From: Botrytis cinerea B05.10
Lineage: Eukaryota; Ascomycota; Leotiomycetes; Helotiales; Sclerotiniaceae
Reading direction: 5' to 3'
Assembly (NCBI RefSeq): GCF_000143535.2
Contig: NC_037315.1
Span: forward strand, 1,550,001 to 1,614,000
DNA: 64,000 bases
Below, piece by piece: positions 40,657 through 53,568 of this stretch. The notes under the pieces are model-generated. The model saw nothing but the letters and a program-made list of their open reading frames with translations. It did no database searches and was not told the DNA's origin. Numbering within the stretch: position 1 is the first letter of the stretch; every line of letters begins with the position of its first letter. Both the position numbers and the translations under genes were made by a program.

Positions 40657-43514
40657 TTTCGATGAATGAAAAATGCAATGTATCAAAACAGATACCAGAT
40701 ATAAAGGCAAATTTCTAAATAAGCATAAAATGAAAGTTATTTAATTGACATGCTCAAGTTGCCCATCTTAGTTTATAAACAATCGCGACGCAAACAAAAG
40801 CGCTTTTGACGGACTGACTATTGGTCGCCAAGCTGAATCGATCTCAATTAACGCGCTAATAAGCTGATAGTGGTATGAAGTTCTGAGAAATTGTTGAAGC
40901 CGCTGCGGCTACCTGCTAAGCGCAGAAACAATGACCTTAATAAATGATGGAGCCTAAATCTCGTACAAATGATGAATTGCGTCAATTTCAGGTAAACGTA
41001 GAAGAGAGATTGAAAATCCTTGATATGAAAATTAGACGCCTGATTTGAAGAGTTTTCAGGATTCCAAGAATATTTGGATCCTCAATGATAAGTATACCTG
41101 CTGCACTATATAAAATCTAATTATCTTATAGATTAACCTGAAATCAATGTGCAATTTTGATTGCAGAGCGTAAGGAAGGTAATAGCTTTCGCAATCGTCG
41201 CACCGCATCCTTTAATGGCTACTAGTTTCCCAGTGGATTGTTGGCACAGAGATTTGGATGAAGTTAATCCGCTTGCACCATCGTTCATGATTTTCAATCC
41301 ATCATTCCCCGCCAGTGAAGTAGACATTGAATCTTAAGTTGGTGATTAGATGAAATGATGGATGATCTCTTCATCCCTGATTGAGTGCGGTACGTAGGGA
41401 ATAAAGCTCTCGATACCTCTGTAAGATCATGTGGCGTTAATTCGTTGAAAATTACAGTCGAGAAATCACTGATTCTTCCCTCGCAGGAAACATCAACCTG
41501 TCATAATCTCCTCAGTCCCACAAGTATATCTTATACTAAATCTGGGTGGAGAGTGACGGCAACCACTTGGTTCGAAAATAGCTTGTTTATAATTGATGTT
41601 TCTCAAAGATTTCGACGTGAAGACTAAATGAGGATCACCTAATACTTCTGTAATCTGACTGCCTTTAAGAAATGACACACGGTAACTCAATAGTCTAATG
41701 CGCTGATGGACGATATTGGTGTTCTTGAGTGGACTGTCAAGAATAGCGACCTGATATATGAGTAGAGCTGATGCGGCTGAGTGAGCTAAATCAGAATTCA
41801 AAACTAATAGGAGTAACATATTCATCAAGGTCAGGTTGGTTATATTTGATTTGCTACCTTGTTGAGGTTGCTAGCTAGTCTCATCTACCATAGGACTTTC
41901 ATACTCATACGAGACAAACACACGGATATCGAACTCTGCGATTACATCGTCAAACCTGTTGTAATTCCATCCTGAGGTCTAGCAAAATGGGCCCCGCTTT
42001 GAAACTTTGGAGATTCAAAAGTTCTACTGGTCTTATGAAAGCCTCTTAAGCTAATTGTCGAAACAGCTACTATGGCTACTTCTGATGATCATTTTCTTGA
42101 TTTCACCACAGGATTATCGGGATATGAAGTCATTGACTGATCAACAGCATTGGTAGAACCAATCCGAAAATTTGTTGGCTGGGCTTCAGTGGCTGAAACG
42201 GCCTCATGTGCCCAAGCAGAAGTTGAGTATCCATCACTACAGGTTGGTGACTGAACATCAGGATCTAAAATAGTGTTGAATCTGGCAGTTTATTGCTACC
42301 ACCAATCTTGGTGTTATTTCTTCTCAAATTCCTATTCGTTTGGTCATTATCTCCGGCAATTCAAGCGGCGTTTGCCATGTAAAGCTATGGGTGACAAGAT
42401 TTCAACCTTTTAAAACCGAGAGATCACTAGGCCCTAAAGGTGGCTCTAGCTTTCCAGACTCTAGTAATTTGTTTGGATGATGCTCTGTTATAATATATTG
42501 CCAATGGGAATCAAATACCTAGTCCTAGTAGTCCGTTGAGATCCAGGCGAAATCACTTCTTGAGGCTTGAAATGCGAGATTGAGCCTATAAGAACACGTC
42601 TTGTAACTGCAATGTTACAACTGCAAGTGATCATAACGCCCATAGAGATGGTGATGGAGATGGTGCCTGCGATGCGCAACTGTTACATCTTGATCAAAAT
42701 CATGCGCATCATGTGATCTGGCCCTGCAAGATACATCAAACAAAGTGCCGTCGCGCCCTTAAAATTGTTTAAAGAACAAGTTGAAAATTACTTGATGACT
42801 CGGATGTGTAACAGATATGAGGGCATCCTTCGGCGCATCCAGAGCCGAGAGCAACTCGATCCCAGCCACTAAGGCCCAGTAACTGTACTGGAACGGGCAC
42901 AGCTTTCGCACAGGATAAGCAAAGCGTCCAGAGAAACCCTTCCATGAAATGTAAATTCATTCATTTCGCGCCAGCATCGCTGCTCTTAAAGATCTTCGTC
43001 ATTAACACTGCCGATCTGCCAGTAGTCTTCCACAGAAGTGGGGGTGGTGGGGGTTGCATGGTGGGGTTGAGAGATATTTCATCATTCCTCCACCTTGAGA
43101 GGTGATAGCTCTGAATCCTACTATCCAGGCTCGCAACCCGGAGAAAAAGCCGGACACCAAAATTCTATACCTCAGTCAAAATTTAATATCAAAAAATATG
43201 AGAACAATATTCCTTTCCAAAAACTCAGGGTCTAATAATTTGTTAGAGAAGAATTCTTAGCCCTCGATTTCAAATCGATTAAAATACATAAAGAGATTTA
43301 TACGTAATTTCGAAAATACCATTTCTAGACTTCCTTGTATCTTGGCTGGTTTGATATCCGGCATTTTCTCCGGATCGCGAACTGGGTACTAAATTCCCCC
43401 TCCCCCACGTTTAAAATGCCACGTCTTATTAAAGCTTGCTTGTCCCTTCATTCTCATATCAATCAATCAAATAAATCAACAACATACCAACAAACATAAT
43501 CGAATAAGAACGCA
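40657..43514. other. Long intergenic region, no supportable gene
   Basis: About 2.9 kb. Small minus-strand frames at 41133-41327 and 41493-41828 have no recognisable domain. The last 150 bp upstream of the aldo/keto reductase contain C-rich boxes. Confidence 0.4.
43396..43407. promoter_or_regulatory. C-rich box upstream of the aldo/keto reductase
   Basis: CCCCCTCCCCC about 110 bp before the ATG. CCCCT is the core of the stress-response element bound by Msn2/4-type zinc fingers. A stress link for this reductase is plausible but only inferred. Confidence 0.3.
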
Positions 43515-44670
43515 ATGGCTGATACAAGATTCAAGCTCAACACCGGTGCCGAGATTCCGGCATTAGGACTCGGTACATGGCAATCTGAGCCGGGCGCAGT
43601 CGCGAAAGCCGTTGCTTACGCACTGTCAGTTGGATACAAACATATCGATTGCGGTATGGCCTCCTCCTATCTGTTTCCTGCCCTTATTCTTCTGCTTCTG
43701 TATACGTGAAATAATGTGTAGTACTAGCTAACGAACTCGTGCAGCATATGTCTACGGAAACGAAGAGGAAGTAGGACAAGGACTCAAGGAAGCTTTCGCA
43801 TCTGGAGTAAAGAGAGAGGATATCTTCATTACTACCAAATTATGGTGCACATATCATACACGAGTCGAAGAGGCTCTTGATAAGAGTTTGAAGAGGTTGG
43901 GATTGGATTATGTCGATTTATATTTGATGCATTGGCCAGTTCCTATGAACCCAGATGGTAGGCAGATTTGTTTCATTGACCATGTTACCCCTTCATTTGT
44001 ATCGCGTAATAATGTCTAATATCTCAACTAGGAAACCACGAATTGTTCCCCAAACATCCCGATGGCTCCCGCGATCTTCAAACAGAATGGTCCCACACCC
44101 AAACATGGCAAGAACTCGAGAAAGTTTCCAAGACCGGTAAGACCAAGGCTATCGGAGTTTCGAATTACAGTGTAAAGAACCTGGAAGAATTGTTTTCCAA
44201 GGCTACTATCACTCCAGCCGTCAACCAAATTGAAAATCACCCTTCATTGCCTCAGCAGGAAATTTACGATTTGTGCAAGTCAAAGGGAATCCACATCACA
44301 GCTTACAGTCCTCTTGGAAGCACTGGTAGCCCATTGTTTACTGCTGCCCCGATTGTCGAGGTTGCCAAGAAGAGGGATGTACCACCAGCTTCAATATTGC
44401 TTAGCTACCATGGTAAGACCCCCCTTGAACATGTGACTGTGCCGTTATAAGTCATGCTAATAAACAATAGTTGCTCGGGGAAGCTCGGTCCTCGCAAAGT
44501 CCGTTACTCTTGAAAGAATAAAGGCAAACATGAACATCGTAAAATTGGACGATGCGGACATGAAGATCTTAAACGATTACTCAGACGACCTGAAGAAGAA
44601 TGGAAAACTCATGCGATATGTGTTCCCAGCATTCGGCGTTGACTTGGGATTCCCAGATAGAAAGCCTTAG
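43515..44670 (+). CDS. Aldo/keto reductase (glycerol dehydrogenase/GCY1-like)
   Basis: NADPH-dependent carbonyl reductase, (beta/alpha)8 barrel, cytosolic. Exons 43515..43653, 43745..43957, 44032..44412, 44471..44670 give 310 aa, normal for the family. The catalytic tetrad is visible: Asp in H-I-D-C-A, Tyr in [10 protein letters not shown], Lys in T-T-K-L-W, His in L-M-H-W-P. The cofactor region has [25 protein letters not shown] and the C-terminal [10 protein letters not shown], where an Ile/Val-P-K-S is more usual. Closest resemblance is to fungal glycerol 2-dehydrogenase/GCY1 and D-galacturonate-reductase-type enzymes. The exact substrate is not readable. All splice phases close. Confidence 0.92.
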
Positions 44671-46725
44671 TCCGAAGATCCGAGCTAATGTCGAGGAACC
44701 TTCCTTTGAATAGGAATTGGCCAGAAGACAAACTAAGATCCATGATTCGAAGTTTCGCAATCTGTGTATAGGTATATAGAAGTTAGAATATAATGGAAAC
44801 AACTGTTAAGTAGATTGCTCTTGGAACTATTTTGCAAGCCTCTGAACACCACAACCAATAAATCGTTGATAACATGACATGTCTATTTCTTCATGTAGAA
44901 ATTATAAAAGAATCTCATAGCTGACTAGTGAAGTTATTGAATTTCTTTCTTTTGTTTGAGGAGGGTGTAGTTTCCAATAATTGTAAGTGTCTTCAGAAGC
45001 TCAAAAATTTTGATGCCTAGAAAATGCTTAGGTGGTGGTTCAACGCTTGGCCCGAGTTCTTGGATGTAGAGCCACCAGTAAGCATACCCATTCCAGGGCA
45101 CTGGAGACGGCAAAGTCAAATTTTAACTAGGCTGTAGAACGAGGAATGGAATTTTTGAAGGATTCTTAAGGATCGATCGGAAAAGTTCCTAGGTGAGGAG
45201 AAAGTGGGGTGGGGTGGAGATCTTAAGAGGCTGAGTGCAGCGGTAGCGGGTTGATTTAGCGGTCACAACATCATTCGAGAAATGGAATGAGTTTGTTTGG
45301 CTCAATGGACGAGGAACTCTTAGATCTTCTAGGCAATTAAAAATAGAACTATGAAGTGGTGGCAATGGGTTAAATTTGAGGTTTTGAATGATAACTATTG
45401 TTCAGGAGATGGAGATGGAGGTGGAGGTGGCACAATAATCTAGCCAACATAGCTACACTCGGGATGGACGTCATATACCGAAATAAACAACGAAATGGTG
45501 ATATTGCGTCTAGGCCATAGAGAGGATGAAATATCTTAGGCAACCATTAAACAAATGATTTCTCCACCCAGGTCTCAAAGAATGATATAAAGAAATGGGG
45601 AAGTTATGAATATATACAGCTGAGCCGCATCAGGTGCTTGGCGGCTGTTGTTCGGCCATTAGACAGTAATGCTAAAAATAAAGAAGCTTGAATTGTGGCG
45701 ATCTGACGCCAGCACTATGTTTTCTTCTTACTTGCATACCACAACTCATTACTACAGGCCATTTACACGATGGGCCTGCACGCAACTCTTTAATTAATGG
45801 CACCATTCATGTCCGGACACCCGCAGAAATAGCTGCATATATTTCACGTGATGTGTGGACCAGCCAATCGACGTCAAAGATTCGGCAAAAAGGCCTAATG
45901 AAAAGTCTAGCTGTCAGTTTGTAGCTTGGTGCAGGGAACAATCCTGAAACACAGACAAGACACAGAAGCTATTGAGCTTCGAGAACGGCTCCGAGAGATT
46001 TCAGTCAATCATATTATGCCATACCGTCTTTCTCTATGCTGGGAATAACCAGGAGCTGAATCCTTCATTGCGTGGATTAAGGGCGGGGAAGCGCCAAGGT
46101 TAGTGTGCTGATGCTGTTAATGGGGTGTTGTACACGCCTAAATGCCCTGTCTAAATTAAGATTAAGCTTCTCTTCAGGGCTGTGGGATTCCGTCCGCTAT
46201 CGAACATTTTTTTCACGTCAGTTGTGGAAGCAAAGCTTTCCAAAATATTGCTGCTCCACAAATCATTTAGTAATAGTTTGTATAGTGAGCAGTGAAGCCT
46301 TTTCTTTACATAGAACGCTAGTCATTTGGTCGCTGGGCTGGCCTATTAAAGTTTGATGGGCTGAGGCTGAGTTGGATATGATTCATCAGTTTGCTGATGC
46401 GTTGTCTCAGTAAGTGAAGAGCAAATGGGCAAGTATCGATGCCGCACGACATGGTTTTGAATGGGGTTACTGGAGAAAGATTCGAAGAATGGATCCGTCG
46501 TGCAACTATGAAGCTATTGATTGGTTACAGCTTCAATAGGTATTGTTTGGGATGCGAGGCTTGTTATACACAGCCGTTGTTCTCTTTCTTTTGCTTTAAT
46601 GTCTCTTCATTGTTGATCCCTTATATAGAGAGAGCCTTCTCTATTTGTTACTTTCGAGGTGTTCTTTAGAAGCTCCATATATTAAACCTTATCTTTGAGT
46701 GTAGTTACATCGTTTCTTGCACACC
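44671..46725. other. Intergenic with a decayed reading-frame relic
   Basis: About 2 kb. GGAGATGG-type repeats lie near 45415. The segment 45900-46540 contains coding-like fragments, listed separately. The remainder holds nothing recognisable. Confidence 0.4.
45900..46540 (+). pseudogene. Coding-like relic of unknown family
   Basis: Coherent peptide fragments on the + strand are separated by stops: D-T-E-A-I-E-L-R-E-R-L-R-E-I-S-V-N-H-I-M-P-Y, A-E-S-F-I-A-W-I-K-G-G-E-A-P-R, W-A-E-A-E-L-D-M-I-H-Q-F-A-D-A-L-S-Q and H-G-F-E-W-G-Y-W-R-K-I-R-R-M. They could be exons of a spliced gene, but no consistent join was found. I do not recognise the family. Confidence 0.25.
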
Positions 46726-47696
46726 ATGAAGAGTCAACATCCTTATGCTCCTTGGCGGAGAATGATCCTGATACCTTGCTGGATCGTTCAAATTATATTC
46801 CCCGGCTTTACATTTGGGGTAGTTGCAGCTGCTATTGCTCAAATCATGAGCAAAGATTTCGATGATGACAGCTATGATATTGATGTCCGGACAGCTCTAA
46901 GGTAGGCATATCTATTCTGTAGCTTGATTTTGGACATGAATACTGACAGAACCTAGTATCGGATGGGTCTACATTGTGTTCATCGGCTTGTGTATCATCC
47001 TCACTATTACAGAGATAGTCCTTATGTTGAGACACAAGTTGAAGCCCATTGTTTTCCTCATGATGAACATATTCAAATGTGCAAGCTGGACAGCTTTGTT
47101 TGTCGTCAGCTTGTGGAACGCTTTCGGTGTCGTCAAAAAGACGATGCCAAGTATTGTTAGCTTGGTTGTTGATATCATCTTGTTGTATGTCTATACCCCC
47201 TTGCCTCTTGGTATATGGTTGGAACCTTCGCTAACATGTCCTTCACAGGCTGGCTTTCTATATCCCTCTAGCACATGGCTCCCTTATCATGCACCGCAAC
47301 CGTCAGGCTGGGAAATATGAGCCGGTCAACCTTAAACATAACAGCTTTGACTCCACCACCGAATCTTTTCCCGATGCCTTCCCCCAAGCATACAAGTCTT
47401 TGACCAACATAGAAGAGACCACCGATCTGGAAGCAAATGATCACACTACCGGACGACCCCGCAGACTAAGTTACAATCATACAAGGGATACCAGGTTCGA
47501 CTCATACAGACAAACACGAAGAAGTTTCTCAGATCCATATATCGTCGAAAGGATGGTGGCTAGCCCCACGCAAGTTTCAATATCTACATTCTCGACAAGG
47601 AGCAGGAGTAGTACCTTGGGTTTACCAATACCACAGGTCGTGGTGCACGATCATGATGAATTTATGGAGAGAAACAGGGCCAACGGGATGAATTAG
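46726..47696 (+). CDS. Four-TM membrane protein (MARVEL-like topology), function unknown
   Basis: Exons 46726..46901, 46957..47184, 47249..47696 give 283 aa. Four hydrophobic segments are visible: I-L-I-P-C-W-I-V-Q-I-I-F-P-G-F-T-F-G-V-V, I-G-W-V-Y-I-V-F-I-G-L-C-I-I-L-T-I, C-A-S-W-T-A-L-F-V-V-S-L-W-N-A-F-G-V, and I-V-S-L-V-V-D-I-I-L-L-L-A-F-Y-I-P-L. The second intron splits the last helix and the join restores it. A long hydrophilic Ser/Arg/Thr-rich cytoplasmic tail of about 130 residues follows. Topology resembles fungal MARVEL-type proteins of eisosome or secretory membranes, but no diagnostic motif was seen. Start at 46726 is the first ATG in frame. Confidence 0.72.
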
Positions 47697-49477
47697 AGAG
47701 AAGAAGAAAAAGTGCTTATATATGGGTGGCGTTTGGGAACATTTTATGATCAAATGTTTTATACCAAGGGTTTGTTGTCGGAGTTAAGTTCTAATCTTGC
47801 TTTCTTGTATATATTGTATGGTTGGTTTTGCCACGGAACATTGAACTTTGGGTGCCACTTATTCATATAAACTGAGGGGCTATAGACACTCCATTTTTGT
47901 TGAATTGCGATTTCGAATAAGATTGCTTTCAAATCCATCTTATCATGTATGATATGCGCGTGCGGCTATTGATACAAAGATTATACTCCGAATATTTATT
48001 CTTTGGTCGAGAGGCTTTCCTGCATCAAGGTATGATATGTGCAGATATTGAAATCTTCATTATTGTCCATATACAGTTGTACATGAATTGAATTTATTTC
48101 TCGATAATACTTTTGAGCTTTCCATACCCCTTCATCCTACGCGAATGCCCCTTAGAACCCTAAGACATATTGGAATACCATTAATCAGCTCACAATGCAC
48201 CATTTTTTTTTTCAAACATATGGATGGTTATACAATAATGTATTGCATTAGCCTGTGTTCACGATGGCCTCTTTGAGCTCACACGGACGCTCGTGTCACC
48301 CGAAATGCGCCTCCAAGACAGATGGAAGTATTCAATGCATCGATCCCCTCTTTCTAATCTTCTCATGTCAAAACGGCACACTTAGCTTCGGCAGGCTATG
48401 CAGGGTGAAACGAATGTGTTGCTCATATCTTAAGAGCGCAGAGGCGTTTATAGTAAGAAGAAAGAATCGGAAATGTGGTAAAAGATTAAAGGATCAACCA
48501 CTGCGTTTAGTGCATTTATGTGAAAAGGGCGGGGGGCAGATAGCGGAGATTAGAGAAACAAACAAAAAAAATAGAGGCTCCTAGAACATGACCATAGCCA
48601 TACACCCCGACGAAGATCGGAAGAGGGTGGAGAGGTTAAGGTTGACCAGGAACAGGAGGGGTACCATAATGGGTATTGGAATGTGCCCGCTAGAACTTGT
48701 GAACTTATGAGGGGTAACAATGAACCAATCGGGCTTCTGGAGTGGAGTTTGTGAATCCTTACACGAAGTAAATGGTTCTGGTTGGAAGGAAACGGTTGTT
48801 CCTGAAAAAGGACTTTGGGGCCGAGAACTCTTCTTCAATGTTTTTGCTAACATGATAAGGTATTATCGATAAATGATAAGCCCGAAACGTCGATCGGAAA
48901 TTTGTTACTGACATACACATCGTAATGATGCGTTTCACTCAGAAGCTTGGAATCGATTGCCACTGTATGTTTCTGGTGTTTGCATTGCAGGACTGAGGAC
49001 TTCAATTCACCAATCTCAAGGCCAAAAGAGAAAAAGACAAGATGAACGACCTGCAGGTCCCCTTGCTGGAAGCGAGACAGCGAATCCCATCTGACGTCTG
49101 CTAATGCCCAATTGGCCCCATTATAGTACAGTAGTGCCAGTGCAACGTATCTCCATATAATTGATCAAAACGAAAAAGAAGGCTGGAAATTGCCTTGGAA
49201 GTCACTATGGCCCGTCACAAAACGTGTTTTACAGGTATCCTGAAGCACCAGAGCATGATGTCGTTCATTTATGAGGCGAATTAGACGCTTTCCCAGCCAC
49301 CCATTTTGATGAGACCCTGCTCGAAAAACCCTTCACGGCGGCGACCTACCACCAACATCCAGCCATCTTTTCGACCTGCCACTTTTTTAACTAATAGATA
49401 CTTGCTTCGCGCACGAACCTTGAAGATGCATTCCTTAATTAATTGCTTATGTTATTATTGGCGGAGTTGCTTACAGG
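47697..49477. other. Intergenic, no supportable gene
   Basis: About 1.8 kb. The minus-strand frame at 48581-48853 and the + strand frame at 48255-48584 show no recognisable domain. The region near 49300-49477 is probably the promoter/leader of the DUF3433 gene. Confidence 0.45.
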
Positions 49478-52089
49478 ATGATGGATCTTGGATCTTTGGA
49501 TTTGCGCAGAGTGAAGCGTGAGTTTTACCCTATTCACCTACTGTCCTACATTCTGTGTATTTTACTTTTTTTGGATTTCAATCTGCTTTGTTTTTACTGA
49601 CATAGACCCTGTACATAGACTCACGACCACAGCTGCAACAAGTGCAAACGTCAGAATTACTTAGCGGTGTGGATGTGCGCTACGGAGAAAACACACCGTC
49701 ACTTCCATCGAGTACTTCTGATGCAGCTACGGTGACACGGTGGGCAACCCCTCCATCTCGTTTTCGTACTCCGGAGCGAAGCCACGAGAACTTGGAAGAT
49801 TCGATAGAGGCCCCTTTGATCAGAGCAAGTGACTGGGAAGCGTCTCATCAGAGATACAACAGCAATATGGTTCGATTCGACGAACAGCAGATAAGAAGTA
49901 TGGAAGCCAAAGCCTCAGGGAGACCGAGAAGGATGTCAGATCAGGTGGAGGATGAGAGTCCTCCGACTCCCAATAACGACGATACACCATTTATCCGATT
50001 CGCGATCGATCAATTGACGAGGGATGAGGAAGCGAGACGAGAAGCAAGAAGAACTCAACAACTCGAGCAAGGCCAACAGCCAACTAATTCGCAAAGCTCT
50101 GAAGAGTATCCAGTGGAAAGGATCATTCCAGATGAAAACCGCTATATTCCCCAACGACCAACCCGAGCAGAACTCGCACTCATCAGAAAACATCGTTCTA
50201 CACCTGGACCTGGACGATTATTTGGGTTCAACGCCACGCCACCTCTCTCAACACCACCTACCGAAGACGAGGGAAGAATACCCATAACAGCACCTCCACC
50301 AGCTCGCTCACCTCCCAACGGAAAAGATGCCGAAATATTCATTCCCACACTACCTTCTCCCAACGCCAAACGACACTCGGAGCTCAAATTTCTTCCGACG
50401 ATTTTACGGCCTTTGTCTTTGCTAGCGATTATTACATTATGTCTTATGATGACTGCAGCGATTATGTTTTGCGCGATTTATTCAAATTATCACGATGGTC
50501 TTTATTCATGGGATAGCGGTGTTTCTGGGGGTAGATATTTTATATTTGGATTTTTACCACAGATTCTTGGAGCGTTTATATTTTTGTATGTTCAATATTT
50601 AATGGGTGCCATTACGAGAATAATGCCCTATGTATTAATGGCGATGGAAGATGCGGAGCCCCGCACCAACGCATTGTTTCTGGAAGCGTTTCCACGCCAC
50701 ATGTTGTGGCCGAGATGGGACGGGCCTATGATGATTGATATTGGGGTCTCGTGTTTATGGTTATCTATTTTCACGATTCCGCTCCAGGGATGTTTGTTTT
50801 CTGTAGTGTTGGTAGATGGAAATTGGAAATGGACTGCTGTTCAAGGGATTGCGTGGACTTTGGTTGCGATCTACATATCGATGTGTATGGGATTAGTTCT
50901 TATTGGAGCCTTTTTCTTCCGTCGAACAACTGGATTATTGTGGGACCCTCGATCGTTAGCGGATCTGATCTCGCTATTACCACGAAGCAATAGTCTCAGA
51001 GATTATCCAGGTACCGAGACCATGAAATCTAAACAAGAGATCAGAGTCAAATTAGCAGATCGAAGTGATCGATTGGGATATTGGAGAACCCCTAGTCCGA
51101 CACAAGGGATTTTCTATTCGATAGGAGAAACAGGCGCGCCTACAAGACGATATACTCTAGAAGGCGGAAAAGCAGAAAGAAAAGTAAGCAGCGGTAGTGG
51201 TCTACCTGATTTGGAAGAAAATCGTTCATCTCTTCATGATGACGCGACTCGATTCCGATACATTCCATGGTTTCTGCGCGACACATTCGTAGTCCTGTGG
51301 TCTGTGACCGCTTTTTTCCTCTTGCTAGCTTTGATCATCGTATCATTCCTTCCTTCTACTGCCATACGCCATGGATTCAAACCCTTGGTTATTGCAGACC
51401 CCAACGGATCTGGATATTCCGCAGCAAACTTTCTGTATAGTTTCATCCCATCTCTCATCGGGATGATGCTATACCTCCTTTTCCAACCCATCGACATGGC
51501 CTTCCGCAAACTCCAACCCTGGGCCGAACTATCCAAGCCCGACGGTTCCCCAGCAGTAAAATCTCTTCTACTCGACTACCCCGCTTCTCTCCCTATCCAA
51601 AGCACCATTACCGCGCTTGGAAATGGTCATTTTCGGGTCGCCTGGTTTTCTCTCGTCTCCCTTCTCTTCATCATCCTTCCAATTCTCGCGGGAGGAATGT
51701 TTTTCCCCTTGACCATTACTTCGGGGGAAGTACGCATGCTTCCCAATCTCCCTTCTTTCTACATCTGCCTCGCATTCCTCATCATTTATTTCCTGACGCT
51801 TCTGCTCACGATCCCCAAGAGACGCACCATGCATTTACCACATTCGGTCGATTCTCTAGCTGAGATAATCAGCTTTGTTCATTCAAGTAACATTCTAGAT
51901 GACGCAGCGTTTAGTGCTCCTCGGTCGAAAATAGATCTGGTGACGAGGCTCGTGAGTGCATCGTCACACTTTAAGGGAGAAGGAGTGAAATACGCATTTG
52001 GGGTTGGTTTAGGGAGAGGTGGAAAGGAAAGCTTGGGGATTGAGCGGTTAGAAAGGAGAGGGGGTGATCATGTTATGATTATGGGGTGA
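49478..52089 (+). CDS. DUF3433-type fungal multi-pass membrane protein
   Basis: The proposed start ATG at 49478 gives a 40-nt first exon (49478..49517), intron 49518..49618 (GTGAGT...ACATAG), then 49619..52089, for 836 aa. The long exon alone has no ATG near its start, so a short upstream exon is needed. About 250 residues of charged, Ser/Pro-rich cytoplasmic N-terminus come first. Then there are two similar modules of four TM helices each. The first starts at L-L-A-I-I-T-L-C-L-M-M-T-A, the second at F-V-V-L-W-S-V-T-A-F-F-L-L-L-A. Each repeat ends with an L-A-D/L-A-E-I-I motif (S-L-A-D-L-I-S-L-L and S-L-A-E-I-I-S-F-V-H). P-W-A-E-L in the second module is a further family hallmark. Function of the family is unknown. 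Confidence 0.85.
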
Positions 52090-53568
52090 TTGGCAATATG
52101 GGAGCGGACAGGATGACAGGATGATGGCTTATGATTAACTTTTTAATGATTGATGAATGCTTGAATAAAGCTAATGTGACGGATGGACGGATGGGTCTTT
52201 GGTCTTGAAATGGGAATCTCGGCTTTAGCCACGCGCGGTGTTTGGGATTGGGAAAGCGTAGTGATATGAAGCTAGATGAAACAAGATGATATGAGATGGT
52301 TACCAGAGAATGGATGACCAACACGGACATGAACAGAGCACGTCGCCCATAGGACTTAATGTCGGATGTTTTAGCAGGGACAACGAAGAATATACTATAA
52401 TGTAGTAGTCTCAATGTTCTGATTATGAAAAGATCTGTCCTTCACTTCAAGCAGTTTGTTAAGGATTCCTGAATTGCACCATGCATCATTTACCACATTG
52501 CTGTAATTCATATATTTATGAGTTTGTAGCTTGCGCTTGTAGCTCTACAGAAGGGGAACATGTCGGTAGGAGTAACACATTTTCAACCCCCTCAAACTGG
52601 CATACGATGATACTCATCTACAACATCGGTGAATACGAGTAAGCATTGACAGGTATCAATCACACAGCAAATTACCAAACAAAGAGGACTGTTACCATAT
52701 TAAGATAAGCAATTAATGAGCGCAATCAACTACCCATACAGCAGAATGTCTTTCACACAAACCAGTGACTACTGAAAGCTTTTTCACACATACATTGTCC
52801 CTTTTTCAAATGTACACAAAGACCCATCAGTCACCACAATAGCATTGCAAAGCCAAATTAAATGCAACTATCATGATGGGTGAGTGGACCTTTTACTCCA
52901 GCTTCAAGCAAAATTGGAACAATAGCAAGCCACAACAGCACCAAACAAAACAATAATAAAAGCCACCATATTCTTCCAGAACTGGAAACCCTTCCCAAAT
53001 TTGCTCTTCTGCGCTAACACATGCAACCACCGATTGAAGTAAATTGAAAGCCAAAAGCTTCTCGAGAAATGCGGTCAGTAAAGCCAGAATTCGGAAGTCC
53101 ATCACCTCTCCCCCTTTGAAAGCTACATCTCTATTAATCCTACAAGTGTTTATTTCTCAATTTTTTTAATTATTGCAAAGGCTAAAGAAAAGACGCGCAG
53201 GCAGTGACAAAAAGCAATCGATCATATCGTGGAAATAGGATTTCTATCATACTCAAAGAAAAAGGTCAAAGGTGTACAAGCAGTTATTATACGGGCCTTT
53301 TCCGCAAGAAAAGACTTGATGATGGCGAAGAGCAATCTGTTGAATAGCTCTATGAAGGATTCTCTGGAACGCCATTTGATGTATTGCTGTTAAAAACGAT
53401 TAGGTCTTAACTCGTCAATCGGGTCGCCTTGATAAGAGACAGCTAGCGAAAATTGATTTCATAGGTGTCGAGAGGCTCTCTTAACTATCGTTGTCTGCGT
53501 ACTAGCTAGATAAGCGATGAGAATTTAGTATCGTGAATTCGAGCGCCATGAGGTGCTGGGACATCAAT
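52090..53568. other. Intergenic between convergent genes, no gene seen
   Basis: About 1.5 kb of 3' flanks from the DUF3433 gene (+) and the 968-aa gene (-). The minus-strand frame 52893-53105 is hydrophobic but has no recognisable content. Confidence 0.5.

Noticed and set aside
48581..48853. Minus-strand 90-codon ORF
   Set aside because: No start context, domain or homology-like pattern. It overlaps low-complexity sequence.
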